A stretch of DNA of 64,000 nt. Source: Thioalkalivibrio denitrificans. GTDB lineage: Bacteria > Pseudomonadota > Gammaproteobacteria > Ectothiorhodospirales > Ectothiorhodospiraceae. The translations under genes and the position numbers were made by a program. The stretch lies in assembly GCF_002000365.1 (NCBI RefSeq), contig NZ_MVBK01000059.1, forward strand, positions 1-64,000, given 5' to 3'. The notes below the pieces were generated by a model. It had not been told where the DNA came from. It saw only the letters and a list, made by a program, of their open reading frames with translations, and did not search any database. This document shows, piece by piece, positions 53,200 to 63,393 of this stretch; position 1 is the stretch's first letter; the number at the start of each line of letters is the position of its first letter.

Positions 53200-53580
53200 G
53201 CGCACGAAGTGCACGAAGGGAACCGAAAGAATTTTCTCTCGCGAAGCCGCGAAGCCCGCAAAGGAAACCTGAAGGATTGGATCAATGCGGCGGGCTGAAC
53301 TGTCGATGTGATCGCGATTGACATCGGGCGGCGGGCACGGCCCGCCCTATGAATCCGCTGTCTTGGCGTGCTTGGCGTTCTTTGCGAGAGAAATATCTGT
53401 TCCTTCGTGTTCTTCGTGCGCTTCGTGGTTGGAGACATCCCTCGACCGGGCACATAGGGCGCCCCGTGGGCGCCGCCGGACGTCCAATGCGACCACATCG
53501 GCAGACACAGCCCGTCGAATCGATCCAGATCTTCAGATTTTCTTTGCGGGCTTCGCGGCTTCGCGAGAGATATCTTCCTT
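53200..53580. repeat. Cluster of 'cttcgtgg' dispersed repeats
   Basis: Blocks at about 53200-53268, 53358-53430 and 53541-53580, in inverted arrangement. They fill the 388-base gap between two converging genes (SDR protein and mmsA), where they could act as bidirectional terminators. Confidence 0.85.
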
Positions 53581-55104
53581 TCAATGCGTCGGCATGATGA
53601 ACGAGTTGGCGGACAGCTCACCAGCAGACGGCCAGCGCGAAGTGACGGTCTTGAGGCGGGTGTAGAAGTGCACGCCCTCGGGGCCGTGGATGGCGTGGTC
53701 GCCGAACAGGGAGTGCTTCCAGCCGCCGAAGCTGTGGAAGGCGAGCGGCACAGGGATGGGCACGTTGATGCCCACCATGCCGGCGGAGATGCGGCGCGTG
53801 AACTCGCGGGCGACGCCGCCGTTACGCGTGAACACCGCCACGCCGTTGCCGAACTCGTGGGCGTTGACCAGGGAGATGGCGTGGTCGAGATCCGGCACGC
53901 GTACCACCGAGAGCACCGGACCGAAAATCTCCTCCCGGTAGATGCGCATGGAAGGCTCCACCCGGTCGAACAGGCAGCCGCCCAGGAAGAAGCCGCCCTC
54001 GTGGCCTTCCACCCGAAAACCGCGGCCATCCACCACCAGTTCCGCACCCTCGGAGACGCCGAGGTCCACATAGCCGGTGACGCGCTCCAGGTGCGCGCGG
54101 GTGATCAGCGGGCCCATGTCCGCCTCCGGATCGGTGCCGGGGCCGATACGCAGCTTGCGTACGCGATCCGCCACGCGTGCCACCAGGGCATCCGCCACAT
54201 CCCCGACGGCCACGGCCACGGAGATGGCCATGCAGCGTTCACCCGCCGAGCCGTAGGCGGCGCCGACGAGCGCGTCCACGGCCTGTTCAAGGTCCGCATC
54301 GGGCATCACCACCATGTGGTTCTTGGCTCCGCCCAGTGCCTGCACTCGCTTGCCGTGGGCTGCACCGGTGGAATAGATGTGCTGCGCGATGGGCGTGGAT
54401 CCGACGAAACTCACGGCGGCCACGCGCGGGTCCGTGAGCAGGGCATTCACGGCTTCGGCATCGCCGTTGAGCACGTTGAACACGCCGTTGGGCAGACCCG
54501 CCTCGCGCAGCAGTTCGGCGAGCATCAGGGCGGGGCCCGGGTCGCGCTCCGAGGGTTTGAGCACGAAGGTGTTGCCGCAGGCGATGGCCACCGGAAACAT
54601 CCACATGGGCACCATGACCGGGAAGTTGAAGGGCGTGATGCCCGCGCACACGCCCACCGGCTGTCGCAGGGAGTAGCTGTCGATCCCCGTGCCTACCTGG
54701 TCCGAGTACTCGCCCTTGAGCAGATGGGGAATGCCGCAGGCAAACTCCACCACCTCCAGCCCGCGGGTGAACTCGCCCCTGGCGTCGGAGAGGACCTTGC
54801 CGTGTTCGTGGGTGATCAGCGCCGTGAGTTCGTCGGCGTTCTTCTCCAGCAGCTCCTTGAAGCGGAACAGCACCCGGGCGCGCCGCAGCGGGGAGGTGTC
54901 GGCCCAGCCGGGCAGGGCAGCGGTCGCAGCGGTGAGTGCCTCCTCCACGTCTGCCTGGCCGGCGAGCGGCACCCGGGCGGTCACCTCACCCGTGGCCGGA
55001 TTGAACACCTCGCCGAACCTGTCGTTTGCACCGGCGTGCGCTTCACCGTTAAGGAAGTGGGTGAGTCGGCGGGGCCGGCTTTCGTCATACAGCCTGGATG
55101 TCAT
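53581..55104 (-). CDS. mmsA: Methylmalonate-semialdehyde dehydrogenase (CoA-acylating)
   Basis: 507 residues of the aldehyde dehydrogenase superfamily. Signatures of Mms[30 protein letters not shown] (about 150-178), [15 protein letters not shown] (about 262-276), catalytic Cys in [11 protein letters not shown] (about 290-300) and the C-terminal [25 protein letters not shown]. It oxidises (methyl)malonate semialdehyde to acyl-CoA in valine, thymine or inositol breakdown. Stands alone and is divergent from the 107-residue gene. Confidence 0.94.
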   Translation of the reverse strand: MTSRLYDESRPRRLTHFLNGEAHAGANDRFGEVFNPATGEVTARVPLAGQADVEEALTAATAALPGWADTSPLRRARVLFRFKELLEKNADELTALITHEHGKVLSDARGEFTRGLEVVEFACGIPHLLKGEYSDQVGTGIDSYSLRQPVGVCAGITPFNFPVMVPMWMFPVAIACGNTFVLKPSERDPGPALMLAELLREAGLPNGVFNVLNGDAEAVNALLTDPRVAAVSFVGSTPIAQHIYSTGAAHGKRVQALGGAKNHMVVMPDADLEQAVDALVGAAYGSAGERCMAISVAVAVGDVADALVARVADRVRKLRIGPGTDPEADMGPLITRAHLERVTGYVDLGVSEGAELVVDGRGFRVEGHEGGFFLGGCLFDRVEPSMRIYREEIFGPVLSVVRVPDLDHAISLVNAHEFGNGVAVFTRNGGVAREFTRRISAGMVGINVPIPVPLAFHSFGGWKHSLFGDHAIHGPEGVHFYTRLKTVTSRWPSAGELSANSFIMPTH

Positions 55105-55272
55105 GTGCGTGCCCTCCGCGCCGCCGGCGCGGCGCGCAATGGTCGAAGCGTGGCACCCGCTCCGGGGCCGGTCAAGGCGCGTCGGGTCGGCAGGCTGTTA
55201 TGCTGTGTGTCCGGCAATGCGCAATCTGCCTTCGGGCGGTAATTTCACATCAGGAGAAACGGGAACTGCGTC

Positions 55273-55596
55273 ATGGAGCTCAAAGTCATCATCGAGGACC
55301 AGCTGTACACCCTGAACGTACCCGACGAAATCATCCAGGGCGCGACGGACGCCTTCGAGCGCATGGACCGCGAAATGGACAACGGCTGGCAGATGGGCCG
55401 CGACTGGGTGGACCAGCCAGGGCGGGAGGACCGCGTACGGATCGTCGGAGACAAGCTCCTGTCGGCGCTGGAGCGCGACGACCATGATCTCGGGCGCGTG
55501 ATGGCGGCCTATATACTCAGCCGGATGCCGGAACTGGATACGCTGGTCCTGGATACCTCCGGCGAGATCCGCAACAGTGAATTGCGCTATCGCTGA
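55273..55596 (+). CDS. Small protein of unknown function
   Basis: 107 residues, soluble, highly acidic, with no cysteines. Begins MELKVIIEDQLYTLNVPDEII, then a helical region with DREMDNGWQMGRDWVDQP, and ends SGEIRNSELRYR. No family recognised, but codon use and a good upstream AGGAG (about 20 bases before the ATG, somewhat distant) support a real gene. Convergent with aceK. Confidence 0.7.
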   Translation: MELKVIIEDQLYTLNVPDEIIQGATDAFERMDREMDNGWQMGRDWVDQPGREDRVRIVGDKLLSALERDDHDLGRVMAAYILSRMPELDTLVLDTSGEIRNSELRYR

Positions 55597-55629
55597 GAAC
55601 TCCCGCGGCCCATGCCCGCCGCCGACGGG

Positions 55630-57387
55630 TTATTCCGCCGTAGCCAGGTCCTGCGCGGGGGCGGCCTCGGGGCGCGGGAAGCGCACGCGTCTCGGATAGG
55701 GGAACACGTCCCCGTACACGCCGTTCTCCACCTCCTTCTGCCGCTGCTGCCAGTAGCTGTAGTCGAACAGCTCAGGGTGCAGCTCCCGGAGCAGCCTGCG
55801 TTGCTGCGGGTCGGTGGTGAGGAAGGTGGGAAACTCCTCGGGGAAGATGTCGTGGGGGCCGACGGCGTACCACGGCTCCGAGCTGAGTTCGTCCTCCGGT
55901 GTGCGCGGCGGCGGAATCTTCCGGAAGTTGCACTCGGTGAGGTAGCAGATCTCGTCGTAGTCGTAGAACACCACCTTTCCGCTGGACGTGACGCCGAAGT
56001 TCTTGAACAGCAGGTCGCCGGGGAAGATGTTCACGGCCATGAGCTGCTTTATGGCCCGGCCCCAGTCGTCCAGGGCGGTGCGGGCCTTCTCGGGTGGCGC
56101 GTCCTCAAGGTACACATTGAGGGGCACCATGCGCTTCTCGATGTACATGTGCCGGATGAACAGCACATCGCCTTCGATTTCCATCTTCTCCGGGATCTGC
56201 CCCTTGAGTTCCTCGAGCAGTTCGGGCGAGAAGCGTTTGAGCGGAAACGCCACGTCGGAGAACTCCAGCGTGTCGGCCATGCGTCCGACGCGGTCGTGCA
56301 TCTTCACCTGCAGGTAACGCTTGCGCACCAGTTCCGGCGTGACCTGTTTCTGGGGCGGGAACCGGTCGCGCATGACCTTGAATACGTACGGGTATGAGGG
56401 CAGCGTGAACACGGCCATCACCAGGCCGCGCGTGCCGGGCGCCACCTCGAAGGTATCGTCGCTGGCCGCCAGGTGGTTGAGGAAGTCGCGGTAGAAGTCG
56501 TTCTTGGCCTGCTTCTGGAAGCCAATGGCCATGTAGATCTCGGCGATGGGCTTTTCCGGCATGATGTCATGCAGGAACGCCACTGTCGCCGCCGGCACGG
56601 GCGTCTTCACCAGGAAATAGGCCCGGGCGAAGCTGAACACCGCCTCGGCCTCGTCCTCGGTGGTGAGCAGGGTGTCCGCGTAGATCCCGCCCTGCTCGTT
56701 GTTGATCAGCGGCACGATGAAGGGATGGGACTGTTCGCCTTTCACTACGCGCCCGATGATGTAGGCAGCCTTGTTGCGAAAGAACGGAAACTCCAGCACG
56801 TCGACGCGAAGCTCGTCCATGTTGCCTGCGCCGAAGGGGGAGCGCTCACGCAGCGCTTCCGCAATGCGTTCCGCATCCCGGTCCAGATCCTCGTAGGCCA
56901 CATTGAAATAGAACGCGGACAGGATCTCCCAGATGCTGGTCTCCAGCCCGCCGTCCCGCGGATGGAAGGACATGAAGCCCCGGTATCGCTGGGCCAGCGC
57001 CTCGCGATCAACGACGGATTCCACGAAGATGTTGTCGTTATTGAAGTACTTTCGTTCGAAAAGCTGGCAGAAGACCGAGTTGTAGAAGGTTTCCGCCAGT
57101 TCCGGCCGGCTGTGATGGGACAGGAGACCCGTGTAGATGCTCTTGACCTCCTGCCACAGGCGCTCGTTCAGATGTTCGATGCCGAAGCTGCCGCGCAGCT
57201 TCTCCACGGTCTCGCGTACCCGCTTGTCATAGAAACTGATCCGCTTGGCGGCGGCCGCACGCACGCCGTCCCAGTCGGCCTCCTCGAAGCGCTCCCGGGC
57301 CACACTGGTGATCTCCTGGAAGAACGAGAAGTGACGTTCGAAACCCGTGAGTATGGACCGGGCGAGTTGTCGGGCCGAGTCGGTCAT
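55630..57387 (-). CDS. aceK: Isocitrate dehydrogenase kinase/phosphatase
   Basis: 585 residues, the usual AceK length. Recognised by the N-terminal regulatory domain (AKRISFYDKRVRETVEKLRG, ETFYNSVFCQLFERKYFNND), the ATP-binding stretch GTRGLVMAVFTLPSYPYVFKVMRDRF with the nucleotide-binding Lys, and VFYDYDEICYLTECNFRKIP. It phosphorylates and dephosphorylates isocitrate dehydrogenase, setting flux between the TCA cycle and the glyoxylate shunt. ATG at 57387 gives the family start MTDSARQLARSIL. Divergent from aceA, so it is not in an aceBAK operon. Confidence 0.96.
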   Translation of the reverse strand: MTDSARQLARSILTGFERHFSFFQEITSVARERFEEADWDGVRAAAAKRISFYDKRVRETVEKLRGSFGIEHLNERLWQEVKSIYTGLLSHHSRPELAETFYNSVFCQLFERKYFNNDNIFVESVVDREALAQRYRGFMSFHPRDGGLETSIWEILSAFYFNVAYEDLDRDAERIAEALRERSPFGAGNMDELRVDVLEFPFFRNKAAYIIGRVVKGEQSHPFIVPLINNEQGGIYADTLLTTEDEAEAVFSFARAYFLVKTPVPAATVAFLHDIMPEKPIAEIYMAIGFQKQAKNDFYRDFLNHLAASDDTFEVAPGTRGLVMAVFTLPSYPYVFKVMRDRFPPQKQVTPELVRKRYLQVKMHDRVGRMADTLEFSDVAFPLKRFSPELLEELKGQIPEKMEIEGDVLFIRHMYIEKRMVPLNVYLEDAPPEKARTALDDWGRAIKQLMAVNIFPGDLLFKNFGVTSSGKVVFYDYDEICYLTECNFRKIPPPRTPEDELSSEPWYAVGPHDIFPEEFPTFLTTDPQQRRLLRELHPELFDYSYWQQRQKEVENGVYGDVFPYPRRVRFPRPEAAPAQDLATAE

Positions 57388-57480
57388 GGGGCGACCGGGC
57401 AAACCTCCTGCGCTATATTCATGGAGATTTCACTATAGCATTCAATCACCGCCTTCAGGACAGGCCCGCTATATTAAGTT

Positions 57481-57501
57481 TTTCAATCCATACCATTGAA
57501 A
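57481..57501. promoter_or_regulatory. Inverted repeat in the aceK-aceA divergent region
   Basis: TTTCAAT and ATTGAAA are separated by seven bases (57481-57487 and 57495-57501), with an AT-rich TATATT just to the left. Suitable position for an operator controlling both genes. The binding protein is unknown. Confidence 0.5.
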
Positions 57502-57639
57502 TGAAGGCTCTTTCGCAGCGCCGGAAGGTCAGTTAGCGTATTTGTGGCGGTTTGTAAGCCATGCCGACCCCGATCCCGGAGAGCACCGGGACCTGACCCA
57601 ACAGTACAACGAGCGACCAACGCGGAGAGGATTGAGACG

Positions 57640-58959
57640 ATGAGCAGAGAGCAGCAGATCCAGGCCCTGGAACGTGACTGGGCGGAGAATCCGCGCTGGC
57701 AAGGGGTAAAGCGCGGCTATACGGCCGCGGACGTGGTACGGCTCAGGGGGTCGGTGCAGCCGGAGCACACCATCGCGCGCCGGGGCGCCGAGAAGCTCTG
57801 GCGCCTGGTCAACGGTGACGCGAAGAAGGGGTACGTGAACTGCCTCGGCGCGCTGACCGCCGGCCAGGCCCTGCAGCAGGCCAAGGCGGGCGTGGAGGCC
57901 ATTTACCTGTCGGGCTGGCAGGTGGCGGCGGACAACAACACCTCCGAGACCATGTATCCGGACCAGTCTCTGTATGCCTACGACTCGGTGCCCACGGTGG
58001 TGCGCCGGATCAACAACACCTTCAAGCGCGCTGACGAGATCCAGTGGAGCCGCGGCGTTTCGCCGGAGGACGAGAACGGCATCGACTTCTTCCTGCCCAT
58101 CGTGGCGGACGCCGAGGCCGGTTTCGGTGGTGTGCTCAATGCCTTCGAACTGATGAAGAACATGATCACTGCGGGCGCGTCGGGCGTGCATTTCGAGGAT
58201 CAGCTGGCCGCCGTGAAGAAGTGCGGGCACATGGGCGGCAAGGTGCTGGTGCCCACCCAGGAGGCCGTGCAGAAGCTGGTGGCGGCGCGCCTGGCCGCCG
58301 ACGTCATGGGCGTGCCCACCCTCCTGCTGGCGCGCACCGACGCCGAGGCGGCCAATCTGCTCACTTCGGACGTGGACGACAACGACAGGCCGTTCCTGAC
58401 GGGTGAGCGCACCGCCGAGGGTTTCTACCGCGTGAAGAATGGCCTGGAGCAGGCCATCAGCCGCGGCGTGGCCTATGCCCCGTATGCGGACCTGGTGTGG
58501 TGCGAGACCGGCACCCCCGACCTGGGCTTCGCCCGCGAGTTCGCGGAGGCGGTGCGGGACAAGAATCCCGGCCAGCTGCTGGCCTACAACTGCTCGCCGT
58601 CCTTCAACTGGAAGAAGAACCTGGACATGAAGACCATTGCCGAGTTCCAGGACAAGCTCTCCGAGTACGGCTACAAGTACCAGTTCATCACCCTGGCCGG
58701 AATCCACAGCATGTGGTTCAACATGTTCGACCTGGCCCACGACTACGCCCGGGGCGAGGGCATGCGCCATTACGTGGAGAAGGTTCAGGAACCGGAGTTC
58801 GCCGCCCGCGAGAAGGGCTACACGTTCGTGTCCCACCAGCAGGAAGTGGGTGCCGGCTACTTCGATGATGTGACCACCACGATTCAGGGCGGCGCGTCGT
58901 CGGTGACGGCGCTGACCGGCTCCACCGAAGAGGCGCAGTTCGACGAGGCCAAGGGCTGA
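57640..58959 (+). CDS. aceA: Isocitrate lyase
   Basis: 439 residues. The catalytic [14 protein letters not shown] (about 195-208) carries the active-site Cys; [21 protein letters not shown], and [14 protein letters not shown] (about 320-333) are also typical. It splits isocitrate into glyoxylate and succinate for growth on acetate or fatty acids. ATG at 57640 follows GGAGAGG. A GC-rich hairpin lies just after the stop. Confidence 0.97.
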   Translation: MSREQQIQALERDWAENPRWQGVKRGYTAADVVRLRGSVQPEHTIARRGAEKLWRLVNGDAKKGYVNCLGALTAGQALQQAKAGVEAIYLSGWQVAADNNTSETMYPDQSLYAYDSVPTVVRRINNTFKRADEIQWSRGVSPEDENGIDFFLPIVADAEAGFGGVLNAFELMKNMITAGASGVHFEDQLAAVKKCGHMGGKVLVPTQEAVQKLVAARLAADVMGVPTLLLARTDAEAANLLTSDVDDNDRPFLTGERTAEGFYRVKNGLEQAISRGVAYAPYADLVWCETGTPDLGFAREFAEAVRDKNPGQLLAYNCSPSFNWKKNLDMKTIAEFQDKLSEYGYKYQFITLAGIHSMWFNMFDLAHDYARGEGMRHYVEKVQEPEFAAREKGYTFVSHQQEVGAGYFDDVTTTIQGGASSVTALTGSTEEAQFDEAKG

Positions 58960-58965
58960 TCCGCC

Positions 58966-58990
58966 GGGCCGGGGCACGCTGCCCCGGCCC
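58966..58990 (+). terminator. GC-rich hairpin between aceA and rraA
   Basis: A perfect 11-base stem (GGGCCGGGGCA with TGCCCCGGCCC) with a three-base loop starts seven bases after the aceA stop. It lacks a T tract, so it may be an mRNA-stabilising or partial termination structure that sets aceA above rraA. Confidence 0.55.
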
Positions 58991-59017
58991 CTTCAAACGC
59001 CCCGGCGGGAGGCAACC

Positions 59018-59512
59018 ATGGAACCTGCATCCTACGGACTGACCGCGACGGCCGACCTGTGCGATTCCCACGGGGACGCCGCGCGGGTCTGCGAGATCCC
59101 GTTCAGGGACTTCGGCGAGGTGACTTCGTTCTCGGGGCCCGTCGCCACCATCCGCTGTTTCGAGGACAACACCCAGGTGCGCAAGGTCCTGGAGACCGAG
59201 GGCCACGGTCGGGTGCTGGTGGTGGATGCCGGCGGCTCGGTGCGTTGCGCCATGCTGGGCGACAACCTGGCCCAGCTGGCCCTGGACAACGGCTGGGCCG
59301 GCGTGATCATGTACGGCTGCGTGCGCGACGCAGCCGTGCTGGCCACCCTGCCGCTGGGCGTCAAGGCGCTGGGCACCCATCCGCGGCGCAGCGAGAAACG
59401 CGGCGGCGGCGAGGTGGACGTGCCGGTGAGTTTCGGCGGCGTGACCTTCAACCCGGGCGAGCGGGTGTTTGCGGACGATGACGGGGTGATCGTCCTGGCG
59501 GACGAAGGTTGA
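59018..59512 (+). CDS. rraA: RraA family protein (RNase E regulator)
   Basis: 164 residues. RraA hallmarks: [23 protein letters not shown] at the N-terminus, [39 protein letters not shown] (about 67-105), and [24 protein letters not shown]. Members inhibit RNase E or act as 4-hydroxy-4-methyl-2-oxoglutarate/oxaloacetate-type lyases in other clades. It follows aceA after a hairpin. GGGAGG precedes the ATG. Confidence 0.92.
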   Translation: MEPASYGLTATADLCDSHGDAARVCEIPFRDFGEVTSFSGPVATIRCFEDNTQVRKVLETEGHGRVLVVDAGGSVRCAMLGDNLAQLALDNGWAGVIMYGCVRDAAVLATLPLGVKALGTHPRRSEKRGGGEVDVPVSFGGVTFNPGERVFADDDGVIVLADEG

Positions 59513-59716
59513 AGGATGAAGGCGGAAGGATGAAGGCGGAAGGAGGGGTGATTAGCCACGGTGACCTGTCAATCTCCCCGTAGGAGCGGCGCCCTCGCCG
59601 CGAACGCCCGTGCCCGTTGTGCCACTGTGTTCGTTCGACCCGGCGGCGGGCCTCCTACAGGATCGAGATTCGGGTTTGATTCATCCTTCATCCTTCATCC
59701 TTCATCCTTCATCCTT
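59505..59716. repeat. Inverted arrays of 'gaaggatga' tandem repeats
   Basis: gaaggatgaaggcggaagg units (59505-59545) face four to five copies of cttcatc (about 59682-59716). A stretch with taggagcggcgccctcgccgcg lies between. No gene is seen between rraA and aceB. Confidence 0.75.
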
Positions 59717-61306
59717 TCAGTCCAGGTGCTCATAGGCCACGAGCGTCAGAAAGTCCGCCAGCTCCTCCGCCTTCGTGATGTCCTCGAACAGTTTTGCGGC
59801 CAGCTGGTAGTGGCCTGACTCGAAGGCGTCGCTGCCGACTTCCTTGCGGATCGTCTCCATTTCCTCGGGGATCAGTTTTTCCACCATCTCCAGCGTCACG
59901 CGCCGGCCGTCGTCCAGCACGCCGCCGGGGTGGCGGATCCACTGCCAGATCTGGCAGCGGGAGATCTCGGCGGTGGCGGCGTCTTCCATGAGGTTGTGGA
60001 TGGGCACGGCGCCCCGGCCACCCAGCCACGCGGCCATGTACTGGATGGCCACGTTGATGTTGTTGCGCAGGCCGGCCTCGGTAATGGTGCCCTCGGCGGG
60101 AGCGATCAGGGCGTCGCGCTCGGCGCTCACGTCGGGGCGCTGGCGGGCCACCTGGTTGGCGTCGGGCATGTGCTTGTCAAAGACCTCCATGGCCACGGGC
60201 ACCAGCCCCGGGTGGGCGACCCAGGTGCCGTCGTGGCCGTCCTTCGCCTCGCGCTCCTTGTCGGCGCGCACCTTGTCGAAGGCCTCGCGGTTGGCCTCAT
60301 CGTCGCCGCGCACCGGGATCTGGGCTGCCATGCCGCCCATGGCGAATGCCCCGCGCCGATGGCAGGTCTTGATGACCAGCAGCGAATAGGTGCGCATGAA
60401 CGGCACCGTCATGCCCACCTGGCCGCGGTCCGGCAGGATGCGGTCCGGATGTTTACGGAACGTCTTGATGTAACTGAAGATGTAGTCCCAGCGGCCGCAG
60501 TTGAGGCCGACGATGTGATCCTTCAGTTCCCAGAGGATTTCGTCGAGCTCGAACACGGCCGGCAGGGTCTCGATGAGCACCGTGACCTTGATGGTGCCCA
60601 CGGGAATCCCCAGCCGTTCCTGGGCGAACACGAACACGTCGTTCCACAGCCGCGCCTCGGCGTGTGCCTGGAGCTTCGGCAGGTAGAAGTACGGGCCGGT
60701 GCCCTGGTCGATGAGGTTCCGTGCGTTGTGGAAGAAGTACAGACCGAAGTCGAACAGGGCGCCGGGGATGGGCCTGCCGCCGACGGTCATGTGCTTCTCC
60801 GGCAGATGCCAGCCCCGCGGGCGCACGATCAGCACGGCCGTCTCGTCGTTGAGCCGGTATTCCTTGCCCTCCGGCGAGGTGAAGTCGATGTTTCGGTTGA
60901 CCGCGTCGCGCAGGTTCACCTGCCCCTCCAGGCAGTTGTGCCAGGTGGGGGAATGGGCGTCCTCGAGACAGGCCATGAAGCATTTGGCGCCGCTGTTCAG
61001 CGCGTTGATGAGCATTTTGCGGTCGGTGGGCCCGGTGATCTCCACGCGCCGGTCCAGCAGGTCCTCGGGGATCTTCGCCACGGTCCAGTCCGACTCTCGG
61101 ATCTCGCGGGTTTCGGGCAGAAAATCCGGAAGTTCCCCGGCATCGAACCGTGCCTGGCGCTGACGGCGCGCGTCGAGCACGTCCTCCACCCGGGCGGCGA
61201 ACCGCTCGTGCAGGGCGACCAGGAAGTCCACCGCGTCCGGGGTGAGCAGATCCTCGAAGCCCTCGATGGGGCCCTTGAACGCAACTGAGTCGTGGTACGT
61301 CGCCAT
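59717..61306 (-). CDS. aceB: Malate synthase A
   Basis: 529 residues, normal for AceB. Motifs: LEDAHSPTWHNCLEGQVNLRDAV (about 118-140), RPRGWHLPEKHMTVGG, PKLQAHAEARLWNDVF, LIETLPAVFELDEILWELKDHIVGLNCGRWDY (about 247-278) with the catalytic Arg and Glu, and the C-terminal SRCQIWQW. It condenses glyoxylate with acetyl-CoA. GGAGG precedes the ATG at 61306. It converges on rraA and is divergent from a LysR regulator, so it is not in an operon with aceA although it adjoins it. Confidence 0.97.
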   Translation of the reverse strand: MATYHDSVAFKGPIEGFEDLLTPDAVDFLVALHERFAARVEDVLDARRQRQARFDAGELPDFLPETREIRESDWTVAKIPEDLLDRRVEITGPTDRKMLINALNSGAKCFMACLEDAHSPTWHNCLEGQVNLRDAVNRNIDFTSPEGKEYRLNDETAVLIVRPRGWHLPEKHMTVGGRPIPGALFDFGLYFFHNARNLIDQGTGPYFYLPKLQAHAEARLWNDVFVFAQERLGIPVGTIKVTVLIETLPAVFELDEILWELKDHIVGLNCGRWDYIFSYIKTFRKHPDRILPDRGQVGMTVPFMRTYSLLVIKTCHRRGAFAMGGMAAQIPVRGDDEANREAFDKVRADKEREAKDGHDGTWVAHPGLVPVAMEVFDKHMPDANQVARQRPDVSAERDALIAPAEGTITEAGLRNNINVAIQYMAAWLGGRGAVPIHNLMEDAATAEISRCQIWQWIRHPGGVLDDGRRVTLEMVEKLIPEEMETIRKEVGSDAFESGHYQLAAKLFEDITKAEELADFLTLVAYEHLD

Positions 61307-61435
61307 GCTGGTGTCCTCCTCTGGGGGTCGTCGATGCGCCGGTGCACGGAGCGGATCTTGCGTCAACGTGTCCGCTTTCCGATGCGAGGGGCGCTCTCTG
61401 GCCCTACCCTAAAAAACCGGATAGTATTTGACTAG

Positions 61436-61452
61436 ATTATTAACTGAATAAT
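61436..61452. promoter_or_regulatory. LysR-type operator candidate
   Basis: ATTATT and AATAAT flank a five-base spacer, giving a T-N11-A palindrome in an AT-rich stretch of the divergent aceB-LysR region. Fits the binding mode of LysR regulators. Confidence 0.5.
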
Positions 61453-61522
61453 GAATATTAAAATCGCAAGGTACTCGCAGGGATCGGCAGGGCAACGATT
61501 CTCTGACTCAGGACACTAGCTC

Positions 61523-62536
61523 ATGGCCCACAATAATCCACTGGCTGCCACGCCAAACCGGTTGCGACAGCTGCGCGCCTTCTGCCAGGCCGCCCAGGCG
61601 GGCAGCATCTCCCGGGCGGCCGAGCGCCTGTGCGTCAGCCAGCCTTCCGTCTCGCTGCTGATCAAGGGTCTGGAGAAGGACCTGGGCGTCCTGCTGTTCG
61701 ACCGCCGCGGCCCGCGCATCGATCTGACCGCGGCGGGTCAGGTGCTGCTGGAGACCGCGCTGCCGCTGGTGGAGGGCATGGATCATCTGCCTGAGGTGTT
61801 CGCCGCGCGTCTCGGCGAAGTGGGGCAGGGGGCCCTGGACCTGGCTGCCGGCGAGTCCACTATCCTGTATCTGCTTCCGGAGTACGTGAAGCGCTTCAGT
61901 GAGAGCTACCCGAAGGTGAAGCTGCATCTGCACAACGTCACCGGCCGGGACGGCCTGAAGATGCTGCGCGCGGGAGAGGTGGATTTTGCCGTGGGGTCCA
62001 TGATCGACGTGCCCGACGACATGAGTTATCACCCCATCTTCACCTACGACCCCATGCTCATCACCTCCCTGAATCATCCGTTGGCGGGGCGGGATCAGGT
62101 AACGCTGGAGGATGTGGCCCCGTGCGGGCTGATTCTGCCGCCCCGGCACCTGTCCACCTGGCAGATCGTGGACCTGGTGTTTCATCAGCACGGGCTGAGC
62201 TATCACGTGGTGCTCGAGGCCGGGGGCTGGGAGGTGATCAAGAAGTTCGTGGAGCTGGACATGGGAGTGTCCATCGTGACCAGCATCTGCCTGACCGGAA
62301 AGGAGAAGCTGGCGGCCATCCCGCTGGGCGATTACTTCCCAAGGCGCACCTATGGTGTCGTGATGCGCAAGGGCAAGTTCCTGTCCCCCCAGGCCTGTTC
62401 CTTCCTGGAGCTGATGGATCCCGATTTCTCCTACGAGCGTTATACCGGGGTCGGCGGGCGGCCCGGTTCCGGGCGCAGCGCGGACGCGGTGGAAGGACGT
62501 GTGGATTTCACGGGGCATGATCGTTCCCTGCCCTGA
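61523..62536 (+). CDS. LysR family transcriptional regulator
   Basis: 337 residues. N-terminal winged helix RLRQLRAFCQAAQAGSISRAAERLCVSQPSVSLLIKGLEKDLGVLLFDRR (about 13-62) and a periplasmic-binding-like effector domain (about 95-300) resembling the CysB/CbbR branch. Divergent from aceB with a T-N11-A palindrome between, so control of malate synthase is likely. The effector is unknown. The C-terminal tail beyond residue 305 is Arg/Gly-rich and not conserved. Confidence 0.88.
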   Translation: MAHNNPLAATPNRLRQLRAFCQAAQAGSISRAAERLCVSQPSVSLLIKGLEKDLGVLLFDRRGPRIDLTAAGQVLLETALPLVEGMDHLPEVFAARLGEVGQGALDLAAGESTILYLLPEYVKRFSESYPKVKLHLHNVTGRDGLKMLRAGEVDFAVGSMIDVPDDMSYHPIFTYDPMLITSLNHPLAGRDQVTLEDVAPCGLILPPRHLSTWQIVDLVFHQHGLSYHVVLEAGGWEVIKKFVELDMGVSIVTSICLTGKEKLAAIPLGDYFPRRTYGVVMRKGKFLSPQACSFLELMDPDFSYERYTGVGGRPGSGRSADAVEGRVDFTGHDRSLP

Positions 62537-62652
62537 ACGGCCCCGGTGCCGGGTTTGACGCAACGGCGGTCTTCGGCTATGGGAATTCCCTTGTGGACGA
62601 TCGTGCCTGCATGTGTCATGTGCGGCCGGTCGCATGCGGGGATGGCATCAAC

Positions 62653-63393
62653 ATGAAGATACGGGTCGACAAGCACGGAAAGCCCCTGGGTGAAGTGGAG
62701 CTCGGACCGGGGGAAACGACCATCGGCAGGGCGCCGCACAACGACATCGTGCTGGGCGATCGGGCCGTGAGCGGACGCCATGCGAGCGTGCACCTGGCAC
62801 AGGGGCAGGCCGTCCTGCGGGACCTCAAGAGCACCAACGGCACGCAGGTCAACGGCCGGCGCATCACGACGCACACCCTGTCGGACGGCGATGTCATCGC
62901 AATCGCCAATTACCGCATCACCGTTTTTACTACTGATCGCATCGAGGAAGCGTCGGCAGACCCGCCGACGCGCATCCTTCGCCTGGATCGCCCGGGGATG
63001 CCGCCGGGCCTGGTGGACGAGCATTCCACCAGGCGCATCCGGCAGATCCGGTCCACACGATCCGGTGCCCCGGGCAGCACGCGCACCGTGCGCCTCAGGG
63101 TCATGGGCGGCTGCAACCAGGGCCGCCATCTGGATCTGATTGCGCCGGTGACGGCCCTGGGTGAGCCGGGCCAGGAAGTGGTGGTGTTCATCCGTGACGG
63201 CGATGACCTCTATGTGCAGCTGGTCCATGAGGGAACGGGGCGTGTACAGGTGAACGGCAAGGTACTGGATACGGAGCGCCGTTCCCTCGCCCACAACGAC
63301 GTGATCACGGTGGGCGAGGTGCGCATGATCGTGGTGGCGGAGTCCAGCGCCGACGAACTGGGGGCCGGCACCGAAGAGTGGAAGCTCGACTAG
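62653..63393 (+). CDS. FHA domain protein
   Basis: 246 residues. An N-terminal FHA domain (about 3-90) with the phosphothreonine-binding motif IGRAPHNDIVLGDRAVSGRHASVHL and DLKSTNGTQVNG. A Thr/Arg-rich linker (about 100-150) is followed by a second, weaker FHA-like domain (about 155-235, VTALGEPGQEVVVFIRDGDDLYVQL ... GRVQVNGKVL). No kinase gene is adjacent. ATG at 62653 is the start that gives the domain at the N-terminus. The stop codon is at the left edge of a MITE-like element. Confidence 0.85.
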   Translation: MKIRVDKHGKPLGEVELGPGETTIGRAPHNDIVLGDRAVSGRHASVHLAQGQAVLRDLKSTNGTQVNGRRITTHTLSDGDVIAIANYRITVFTTDRIEEASADPPTRILRLDRPGMPPGLVDEHSTRRIRQIRSTRSGAPGSTRTVRLRVMGGCNQGRHLDLIAPVTALGEPGQEVVVFIRDGDDLYVQLVHEGTGRVQVNGKVLDTERRSLAHNDVITVGEVRMIVVAESSADELGAGTEEWKLD

